This document shows positions 55,925 to 64,000 of a stretch of 64,000 bases of DNA, one piece after another. Made by a program: the position numbers and the translations under genes. The notes below the pieces were generated by a model that was not told where the DNA came from, ran no database searches, and saw nothing but the letters and a program-made list of their open reading frames with translations. Every line of letters begins with the position of its first letter. The first letter of the stretch is position 1. The stretch is taken from assembly GCA_050084515.1 (NCBI GenBank), contig CM114273.1, positions 18,600,001 through 18,664,000 on the forward strand. The letters are read 5' to 3'. The stretch is from Blasia pusilla. Taxonomy: Eukaryota > Marchantiophyta > Marchantiopsida > Blasiales.

Positions 55925-56875
55925 ATGGAGGCAGCTGCAATTGTGACGCATGGAGAAGCCGTAGAGTTGGATCCACAGCGAGGGGAAGCCAGGAAACAGA
56001 CTAGGCTTCCTCAATCTTTCACGTTGTCCGAGGCGATGAGGACCCCATCGATGGGTCCTAATCAGAGTTCGTGGAGAGTTGGTGATGTTGTTGGTATGCA
56101 GGCACGGAGGGCGATGGGAGAAGCGAGTGCGACGACTCCTATTGTTGATGCTCAGGAGGGGCATGTGTCGAGCATGTTGTTGGGGATGGCCATCGTTGTG
56201 TACCGCACTCCTTTATTTTCTGCTTCCGATGTTATGACGTTGGGGGGTACACCCGCCGAGGCTTTTCGGCTGGCCGCTTCACTATGTGAGCGCGGAGTTG
56301 GAGTTCTTGCATCATGTTCAGAGGTGATTGCAGAGGAGATGATGGACCTGCCCTTGGAGTGGATGCTCGGGCCATCCATGTCAGATTCATGGCAGGCTGC
56401 GGCTGCTAGGATGGCGGAGATGCCCGCTAGACCCGCGATAGAGCGTGCTATGGCTTCTCCTGGTGTTGTGTTGCTAGATAATTGAGGAGAGGTCTTCCAG
56501 CTGGTGAGTCCTGGTGGTAGAGCTTTTAGTCCGCAACGCGTCTTGGTTGGGCATTTTAGACGTGTTGGATTCCATTGGGCTTGTTGAGAGCCGATGTGGA
56601 GCGTTTTCCATTCTGGATACAAACATCCTTGGGTGGAGCGAGTACCACACAGTGATCACCCGACATGACGTCGTGGAGAGGATTTTTCGGGGACATCCTA
56701 CAGATGAGTCCGTGGTGCGCGCCAAGGCGATAGTGACTGATGCAGAGTCCTACGACGTCTTGGTTGGTGGAGCAGTGTTATATCCGATGGGGTTTTCCCT
56801 GGATTACTAGGAGGACTACAGACTAGGATGGCAGTCAGGTGATGGGCGCCTAAGCTTATTACCTGTTCGATTCAC
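55925..56875 (+). pseudogene. Retroelement B: protease region
   Basis: The segment 'GVVLLDNxGEVFQLV' at about 56461-56505 (x is an in-frame TGA) resembles a damaged LLD(T/S)GAE protease active site. After a frame change near 56490 comes 'AIVTDAESYDVLVGGAVLYP', the flap and C-terminal pattern of aspartic proteases in this type of element. It is inactive as read. Confidence 0.55.
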
Positions 56876-57199
56876 AGGTGCAGTGATCGAGCAGCGGCCA
56901 GGAGAGATGGGAACCTTAGCAGCATTTAGCAGTGCCATCACTTGGCCTAGTGATTTGATTGAGGGACATGTCCATGCAAAGGATACTCCCGTTCGTGACA
57001 TTTCTATGGAGAGGAGTGTTATGGTAGCTACATCATTCCGTGGAGGAGAGGTACCGCTGTGGGGCTCGATTGAGGAGCTTCGACGATTGGCAGATGAGCA
57101 CGTGCAGACCGCGTGGAGCGAGGCGTTTGCACCGGAGCGTGACGGGTCTGAGGAACCCGAGGTAGCAAGGAGTGCTACGATGACATCCTTGGATACCAC

Positions 57200-58430
57200 A
57201 CCCATTGTGTGGTGTACCCGGGAGGAGGGTATTCGAGTGTTAGATCTCTTTGGAGGGATTAGCACGAGGTTAGCTGTTGTTTTGCAGGCACGAGTGCAAG
57301 TACAGTAGTACCTGTATGTGGAGAGTGATGATGTTGCGAGGCGCGTCTTACTACGACATGTGGCGTAGTTATGCCTATATTTTCCCGACTTATTATTTGC
57401 GTCTGCATTACAGGGGTTCCAGAGTTCCCTAATGAGGAATATTTTGTTGTTGAGGACGTAGGACTTAGAGCGGGTAGGGACCATTGATTTGGTCATTTCC
57501 AGTTGGCCATGTTAGGGCCAATTGAGTGTTGGACAAGGAAGCGGGTTGGCTGACACTCGGTCCAGGTTGTTTTGGGAGATGTTGAGGGTCTTACGGTAGT
57601 TGTAGGAGCACCAGTCTCCTTCTCCAACCTATATTTTGGAGAATGTTCAGATCTTAGGAGACTCCAGGTCATGGGTGGTGACGAGTGCTCATCAGGTGCG
57701 TGTCTGGATCGGCCCAATAGTGTTCTTGGATGCGGCGAGTGTAGGTTCTAGAGCCCATCGCCCGCGTCTATCCCGGTGGACCAACTTGGTGCCCCATGCG
57801 GTGTTATGGAGGGCGTATGCGAGAGTGGAGTGCCCCTCCCATTTGTTAGTGGATTCCATTCTAGATCCAGGTTGTTGATCACAGGCAATGAGGCACGATG
57901 ATCGACCACCGTTGACTGTGGTCAATAGGGTAGGCAGACTGCGGGCAGCCTTGCCCACGTTTGTGAGTTTTCTCGCTTCCTATGCATACAAGGAGGCCGG
58001 TCCTGGCTTGGTTTGGGATGACCAAGTTCAGCGATTGGTGGAGCCCAACGTTGACGAGAGAGAGCAAGCGATGGGATTTCCCACAAAAGTGACGGTAGTA
58101 CCGTCAGTGTCAGAGGCATCACGACGCCATGTCTTAGGTCAAGCAATGGTTCTAAACTGCTTGACATGGATCCTCAGCTTGGGAGTGGCTGAGCAGCGTC
58201 ATATGAGATCGCGACAGATCACACTGGTTGCGTTGGTGAGCCCCATGCCTACCAAGACGGTGGAGGCAATGGCTGGGGGTGAGACCCGAGGAGATCTACA
58301 CACCAGGGGAGATCGGGAGAGACACCCTTGGACTTCTTGGGATGTTTTGCACGTACACCAAGAGATGATAGCCACAGCATCGAGGGTGGTTTCGGGTATT
58401 GCACGTGAAGGAGATCAGAGTTTGTAGTTG
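57200..58430 (+). pseudogene. Retroelement B: C5-DNA methyltransferase domain in pol
   Basis: The motifs occur in canonical order. Motif I is 'GIRVLDLFGGISTRLAVVL'. Motif IV is 'DLVISSWPC' followed by TAG where Gln is expected (catalytic Cys at about 57509-57511), then 'GSGLADTRSRLFWEMLRVL'. Motif VI is 'YILENVQI'. Motif VIII is 'HRPRLSRWTNLVP', and 'EREQAMGFPTKVT' stands for motif IX/X. The pattern is nearest to DNMT3/DRM-like enzymes. It lies in the same frame as RT-RNase H, so it was part of the Pol polyprotein. Stops (TAG at 57307, 57366, 57512 and others) break it. C5 methyltransferases captured by retrotransposons are known in charophytes and dinoflagellates, and de novo CG methylation was shown for such enzymes. 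Confidence 0.85.
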
Positions 58431-58523
58431 GCTGTAGGATAGCGGCCGAGTATTGTTGTTTGAGACGGGGTTGCATCATAGCAAGCACCAATACCCGCGC
58501 CGGAGAGTCCTACCGTAGTCACG

Positions 58524-59600
58524 ATGGAGACTTGGGAGCCAGATATGGGCCCTAAGTTGACAGGAGGAGAGCGGTGCCAAATACATCAATTCCTCAAGAG
58601 TTATAAGAGCAGCTTTGCGTTTAGCATGGAGGATTTGGGTACGCTGAAGGGACCAAGGATCCGCATTGAGTTGTCGAGTGATATGCCGATCTTCCGACGA
58701 CCCTACAGGTACACTGATATGGAGAGGGCTCTGATTAAGAGTAGGAGCCAGGACTTGGTCAGAGCAGGACTAGTGGAGATGTCGCATGGGGAGTATGCAT
58801 CTGCCATTGTCATGCTCGCCAAGAAGGATGTGCATGGCAACTGGACGGATAGGCGGATGTGTGGGGATTATCGACCTAGCAATCGGCAGACGAAGTCCGA
58901 TAGGTATGCCATGCCCATCCTTGAGGAGATCTTTGATGCGATTGGTCACGCAAACGTCTTCAACTCATTGGATTTGCGAGCCGGATACCATCAGCTGCCT
59001 ATCAGATTGGAGGACACGTAGAAGACAGCATTTTGGGGCATCGATCCTCATGGGAAGGATTGTTTGTACGAGTGGTGGTTCGTACCATTTGGTTTAAAGA
59101 ATGCCCCAGCTGAGTTTCAGAGGGCCATGGATAGGATCTTGGCTGGTCTGGATTTTGCTAGGTGTTATATTGATGACATCGTAGTCTTTAGGGCCACGGT
59201 TGAGGAGCATGACCAACATCTAGAGGAGGTGTTTCGACGATTGCAATTACATGGGCTAAAGCTACATCCAAGCAAGTGCAAGTTCTTCTACGACCAGATT
59301 GAGTACTTGGGTCATACAATATACCCAGGGGGCCTTGGTGTTCAGCAGACAAAGGTAGAGGCTATCTCACGCATTCCACGCCCTATAGATGTGAGCCGTG
59401 TTCGCGCATTCATGGGATTGGTGAACTTCTATCGGCGATACGTCAAGGGATTCAGTTCGATTGCGAAGCCGCTGACCTTGCTGACCAAGGTGGATCACGA
59501 GTGGCACTGGGGGGATGAGTTGGAGCGAGCATTTCAGTTGCTTAAGGACAGGTTGATATCCGTGCCCATCTTGAGGAGATCGATCAGGGGGCGTCCTTTC
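58524..59600 (+). pseudogene. Retroelement B: reverse transcriptase
   Basis: Contains 'FRRPYRYTDMERALIKSR', 'YASAIVMLAKKDVHGNW', 'RMCGDYRPSNRQTKSDRY', 'FNSLDLRAGYHQLPI', 'WWFVPFGLKNAPAEFQRAMD', 'CYIDDIVVF' (intact YIDD) and the thumb 'GLKLHPSKCKFF...YLGHTI'. One TAG stands for the Gln in 'EDTQKTAFW' at 59020. This is Ty3-type RT. Confidence 0.9.
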
Positions 59601-60335
59601 TAGTTGCACACAGATTGGAGCATGTTCGGGCTTGGAGCGGTGCTCACCCAGCATGATGATGAGGGTAGAGAGTTAATGGTGGCTTACGCTAGCCGCTCGA
59701 ACAACGTTGTAGAGGCAAAGTACAGCTCGTATGAGGGTGAGTGCTTGGCTGTGGTGTGGGCTGTCACGCATTTCAGGTGTTACTTATTCGGCAACCTTTT
59801 TACCATCATCACTGATCATCAACCACTGAAGTGGTTGATGGAGTCCGACAAGTTTACAAGGAAGCTTGCAAGATGGGCTCTGTTGTTGCAGGAGTATGAT
59901 TTTCAGGTGGTACATAGACCTGGGACGCTCAACCAAGATGCAGATGGGTTGAGTCGTAACCCATGCCCGAGTCAGCAAGATGTGACTGGAGCTCGATGGC
60001 ATGGAGAGAGTGATGAGGAGTCGGTGCCAAGATGGCATGCGTCAGCCTATTTAGGCATGTTGGCTATGGAGAGCCAGAGTGTGGAGACTTTGATGGCGAG
60101 GTCTAGTGGAGAGTCCTTGGATCCCGAGGCCAGTGAGGAGACGACAAGTGGCCAAGATATCCATGATGATGGAGTAGTCTTGGAATACCTTCGTACTTGC
60201 AGCATTGCGAGCACCGTGGATGCTAGAGAGCGGGATCGGATCCTACAGCGGGCTAGACGGTTCCGTTGGGAGGGGACACATGTTTTGAGGGTTTGGGAGG
60301 ATGGCAGAGTACGCGTATTGCCACATCCTTCATAG
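59601..60335 (+). pseudogene. Retroelement B: RNase H and linker
   Basis: After a TAG at 59601 (Gln expected) comes 'LHTDWSMFGLGAVLTQ' (Asp), 'YSSYEGECLAVVWAVTHFR' (Glu), 'ITDHQPLKWLM' (Asp) and 'GTLNQDADGLSR' (Asp). An acidic linker follows up to the integrase. Confidence 0.88.
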
Positions 60336-61260
60336 ACAGCATAACTAGTGTAGCATGCCCACGAGGAGTTGGGTCACTTTGGGGTGAAGCGGACGTATAG
60401 CTTGCTCCAGATTCAATATTGGTGGCGAGACATGCAGACTGACGTTCAGCAGTTTGTTGCCAGGTGCATGGTGTGTGATCGGGTCCGAGCATCATTCAAT
60501 GCTCCAACTCCACAGTTGCATCCATTATCGATCATGGGCTTAGGGTATAGATGGAGTTTGGATTTTGCAGGACCTTTGCCTTTGACGGAGCGTCACAATC
60601 GTTATGTGTTGATGATGGTTGAGCACTTTTCGAAGTGGATCGAGTTGGTTGCATAGCCTGAAAAAGCGAGTGAGGGAGTATCTTATGCCTTCCTTGACAG
60701 AGTGTTGAGTCATTATGGTGCACCGGCTGAGGTGTTGACAGACCAGGGTACCGAGTTTTGCGGTGAGTTCGGACCTTTCGTGATCGGCCGATCGACCACC
60801 GCACGACTTCGCGAGATCATCCTGAGGCGGATGGATTAGCGGAGAGAGTTGTGCAGACGGTGACGAGGGGTTTACGCAAGTATGGCTTGCAGAGAGGTCA
60901 GCTAGGAAATTGGGACCTCTAGTTGCCATGGTTGGCAATGGGATACAGATTCAGCAGGCAAGCATCCTTAGCGGCTTTTTCACCGTACTTGCTACTTTAT
61001 GGCCAAAAGCCACATTTACTTGCGGCCATTCATCGAGATGCTGGTGAGGTGATGGATCTTGATGACCCAGATGTATGGGTGCGAGCATGTTCTTAGAGGG
61101 CTGAGTTGTTTCGGAGAGTGATGCCCATGGCGTTCGAAAACTTAGCGATTGTGCAGCATCGAGATACGTTGAGGTATGCGACTATTTGGGGTGGTGGTTA
61201 TCGACCAACTATCCGAAGGTTTCATCAAGGAGATTATGTCTACTTGTAGAAGACGGCACC
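60336..61260 (+). pseudogene. Retroelement B: integrase
   Basis: The zinc-binding region has 'HAHEELGHFGVKRTYSLLQ' and 'CMVCDRVRASF'. The core has 'WSLDFAGPLPLTERHN' (Asp), 'VLTDQGTEFCGEF' (Asp) and 'HPEADGLAERVVQT' (Glu). 'NWDLxLPWLAMGYRFS' follows, with TAG for Gln. A frameshift lies near 60780-60800 and several TAG codons occur. Confidence 0.85.
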
Positions 61261-61267
61261 GACGACA

Positions 61268-61609
61268 TTGGATGTGACTGCAGGGCGCACTATCCTTAGA
61301 GTGCGTGACGTTTTGCCATCCGGTGTTCTCTTGCTAGAGGGACGTGATGGTATGGTATGGAAGGACCATGTGCGTAATTTTGTGCCATCTCACCTTCCTA
61401 ACATTGATGGTACAGTAGATCCGAGCTTAGCAGTAGTTCTTGCAGGCTTGCGTTATATGTTGTGTGGTTCTGCCTGTGGTGCGGCCACGATGCTAGCCTG
61501 TGATGGATGTTCGAGAGGTTGGCATTTGGCATGTCTGACGCCACCTCTCACTAGGTTCCTCGGGGATGATGGATGTGTCCCAGATGTACATAGAGGAGAT
61601 ACTAGGTAG
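61268..61609 (+). pseudogene. Retroelement B: integrase C-terminus with PHD finger
   Basis: An SH3-like tail ('GRTILRVRDVLPSGVLLLEG') is followed by 'CGSACGAATMLACDGCSRGW' and 'HLACLTPPL', the first six to seven ligands of a PHD finger. The last Cys pair is replaced by 'DGCVPDVHRG'. PHD fingers read histone H3 tails, so this may steer integration to marked chromatin, in the place where other Ty3 elements carry a chromodomain. Confidence 0.75.
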
Positions 61610-61905
61610 GTTTCGATTCCAACTTTTTCTGTGACATGGATGACAGGAAGGCGACTAACGATGGGGCCACATGAGCACCCGGCCTTTATGCTCTTAGCAT
61701 CCTAGAGATGTATGTCATGATAGGTAGGGATAGATGGCTATCTTGAGTTAGAGGGACCTAACCACCAGCTAAGGGGCGATTGGAGATATTTTGGTACTTC
61801 TCGGCTCTATGTATGGATGCCATTTGTTAGCATGGGATCGTGTGTATTTGTGTGTGTGTTCGATGACAGCGATGTATGTTGTGTAGTGATGTGTATGCGC
61901 ACAAC
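61610..61905 (+). other. Retroelement B: 3' non-coding end
   Basis: Short GT-rich region ('TGTATTTGTGTGTGTGTTCG') ending ...GCGCACAAC. There is no visible LTR match to the 5' leader. Confidence 0.45.
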
Positions 61906-63961
61906 ATAGGATTATCGGAGCTCCAATCTTCAAAGTCAGACAATGAGGTGGCAATCCAGATGGTAAACATGTATTCAAAAATTATGTTGGATAAACAAGT
62001 CTCATCTCATCGTCGGAAACATAATCAGCACTCAAGAAAGTATGCTCCTGCAAAAACAAAATAAATTATTAATGATAAGAGAGATGATAGAAAAATGTAG
62101 CAATACAATAATGAAAATCTAAGAATGATATTCAAGAATATAAATATTACCTCTCTTGGAAATCGAGACATGATTTCCGCATTTATAATATTCACAGTAG
62201 TATTCTTGGTTGACAAAATGGATATACCCCTCAAGAAATCAATGTCACTCCACTTATGAACATCGTGTCCATAAACAATGTCAATGAGATCATTGATCCT
62301 TGTGGTTTTAACAATTATCGCATCTGGAACTTGTATAAAATCCTCTCCAAAGTCCAAATATAATGGTACACGACCCTCTCCTACCTCTAATAACCACGTT
62401 GCAAATGCTTCTTGCTCTTCTCGTGCATATCCTGCAAATAAATATAAGATGAAGGAATAAGTAAATATTAAAAATTAAAAAAAACCAGATGAAATGAAAA
62501 AGGTGAAATATTAGGTTTATTCTTTAATACCTTGTAAAGTATTAACTCTCATGTTGGTAGTGAGTTTCAATAATCTCACGTCAGACCAAATAAGAGATCT
62601 CCTAAGTGTTGCACGCACAACTGTGGCACGATCTCCATGACGAACAACTGGAAGAAGTTATCGGAAGTCACCACCACATGAAACGATCTTCCCCCCAAAA
62701 GGCAAGTCTCGTAATTGAGAATCCATCAAACACATGATATCTTGGAAAGTACGATTAACGGCCTCAAATGCATAACGATGGGTCATAGGAGCTTAATCCC
62801 ACACGATCAACTTCGCCTTTTGTATAAGGCGGGCCATATAACTATTGACCAATAGGCTAGAAAATAGATAACAAAACAATATGTGAGGAACATTTATGAA
62901 GGAGAAATCTAAGAATAAAACAATAATATGCATGTCATAAAAGGAAAAGAAATCTTAAATCTAGACTTACTTGCAAGTGGAACTTTCATGTACTAGGATA
63001 GGAATCTTGAATTGAGAATGAGTAGTACGACCTCCATCCAATAATAAAGCGGCAATCCCCAAAGATGCAACTGCAAGAGCTATATGACCCTCGCTCTTTA
63101 CCATTGCAAGAAGAAGGTTGTACAAAAATGTTTTTCCTGTTCCGCCAGGACCATCGATAAAGAATTTTTTTGCCTGAAAAATCCATATTTTTTGTTACAG
63201 AAAAGCACTTTAAAAGAATAAAACTAAAAGAAATTAAAAGAGTAAAAAAAATTATAAAAATATTTTATACATAATATCCACTTACAGAAGGTGGCGCGTC
63301 TTTTAAGATATCGCGAAAAGCATTACAAATAACTTCCCGAATAGCTCGTTGTCCATCATTTAAAGACATCTCTCCTGTTCTCACGTTCACAAAGCATATC
63401 ATGATCGTAGGAGAGCTCTTCCTCTTCTAGACGCGAAATAGATAAATCACGAGCTTGGAAATCTAGTTGAGACATATCGGGGAAGTCCGCCATACTTTTA
63501 CCATGATCTTGAAGATGGTAATGGACCTCCAATAACGCAAGATTAATAATGTGAACATCCAATGTAAGGGTTGGAATACCAATTCTCTATGACAAGGAAC
63601 AAATATGGACGTTAAAAAGTAAATAAAGTACCTAAAATATTCATAAGAGAAATAAGAAAAAAATTGACTTAACAAAAGGCATGCATATTACCTCATGCCT
63701 TTGATGTAGAAGATCTTCTGTCAATGGGACCAAAAAATGTTCCCACACCATAGCCGGAAGGGAAGGTGTATTATATAGAAGACTGATGGCAAAAGGTAGA
63801 CGTAATGAATAGCCATTACGAATGACAACCGCCTCTTCAAAGCAAGAAAAGATCTCTCTATCGTCCTCCAAAAGTCCCATCTGAATAGCGGTCTCTTTGA
63901 AAGTAGGATAAACTACACCATCGACGGTTCTCAAATCTTGATATGATTTAGATCCTCTCAC
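61906..63961 (-). pseudogene. Helitron helicase, central and N-terminal part
   Basis: Read from 63961 down: 'GSKSYQDLRTVDGVVYPTF', 'WEHFLVPLTEDLLHQRHE', 'ALLEVHYHLQDHGKSMADFP', then after introns 'AKKFFIDGPGGTGKTFLYNL' (Walker A, near 63150), 'IVWDxAPMTHRYAFEAVNRT' (Walker B; x is TAA for Glu), 'GGDFRxLLPVVRHG' (TAA for Gln), 'LTTNMRVNTLQG', 'SRFPREGAYFLSADY' (after a GT-AG intron at 62050-62149) and 'LPSGLPPHCLTLKIGAPII'. It is a typical plant Helitron Pif1 helicase with introns. The replication-initiator domain would be upstream, outside the window. Confidence 0.85.
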
Positions 63962-64000
63962 ATGATGGAGAAGTAATCGTAACCAATGATGCTCCCCTTC

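Larger units (their letters stand above)
52188..61905 (+). mobile_element. Ty3-type retroelement B with DNA cytosine methyltransferase
   Basis: It is inserted between adjacent helicase codons, with ATAG at both junctions (52184-52187 and 61906-61909) as a possible 4-5 bp target duplication. Order: long leader, gag, protease, C5-DNA methyltransferase, RT, RNase H, integrase, PHD finger, short 3' region. I cannot find a pair of LTRs: the first kilobase has no visible match near the right end. It may have lost one LTR or have recombined. RT is Ty3-like with intact YIDD. Confidence 0.8.
51650..64000 (-). mobile_element. Helitron-type element, 3' part, interrupted by retroelement B
   Basis: AT-rich DNA carrying a minus-strand Pif1-like helicase gene. 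The stop is at 51768 and the gene runs off the right edge of the window. A CTAG within 'TTACTAG' near 51652 could be the 3' terminus, but I see no GC-rich hairpin next to it. Retroelement B (52188-61905) lies inside the helicase gene. Confidence 0.6.

Noticed and set aside
1-64000. UAG reassigned to glutamine as the main explanation of the stops
   Set aside because: TAG also replaces conserved Trp codons, and frameshifts, TGA and TAA breaks are common. Decay fits better, although a check on host genes is listed.

Overview
This is nuclear DNA from a plant-lineage eukaryote, probably a streptophyte alga or early-diverging land plant with a large, repeat-filled genome. The evidence is GT-AG introns, TATA boxes, a plant-style Ty3 retrotransposon primer site, and a second retrotransposon that carries a cytosine-5 methyltransferase, a combination known from charophytes and dinoflagellates. 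The species cannot be fixed from the sequence. There is no rRNA, tRNA or bacterial-style operon. Almost everything is mobile DNA nested inside mobile DNA.

Bases 1-44656 hold four copies of one large Mutator-like (MULE) DNA transposon, about 12.2-12.4 kb when complete. Copy 1 is the outermost (1397-44656, left part outside the window). Copy 0 (1-1396) sits in codon 4-5 of copy 1's transposase. Copy 2 (8642-43963) sits in copy 1's 3' flank. Copy 3 (28303-40719, inverted, with a perfect 9-bp target duplication) sits in an exon of copy 2. A Ty3-type LTR retrotransposon (15629-26312, 5-bp target duplication) sits in another exon of copy 2. Each MULE has two divergent genes. One encodes a transposase with a Cys/His-rich N-terminal finger, a Mutator-type DDE region and a C-terminal SWIM finger. 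The other is a four-exon gene for a ParB-like domain followed by a permuted N6/N4-type DNA methyltransferase fold whose catalytic DPPY motif is changed to DLPS in all copies that show it.

The most unusual signal is a swarm of short palindromes with GCAACCCGTCGG arms. They fill the shared promoter region, the long introns and the 3' flank of the MULE, and I did not see them in the retrotransposons, the Helitron or the host-like DNA. ParB proteins of bacteria bind palindromic parS sites, and Arabidopsis VANDAL MULEs encode anti-silencing proteins that bind short motifs scattered through the element. I therefore propose that the ParB-methyltransferase protein and these palindromes form a self-recognition or anti-silencing system. 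This is inference.

Bases 44657-51640 are host-like or unclassified DNA, with a diverged solo-LTR-like block, a small HMA-like coding segment and a strong 56-bp hairpin. Bases 51650-64000 are a Helitron-type Pif1 helicase gene on the minus strand, split between two adjacent codons by a 9.7-kb Ty3-type retroelement (52188-61905). That retroelement encodes gag, protease, a C5-DNA methyltransferase fused in frame ahead of RT-RNase H, integrase and a C-terminal PHD finger.

Nearly every gene is broken. Most in-frame stops are TAG at places where a sister copy or the family has Gln (CAG) or Trp (CTGG), which is the pattern expected from deamination of methylated CHG sites. The elements carry methylation-related enzymes and also appear to have been heavily methylated.
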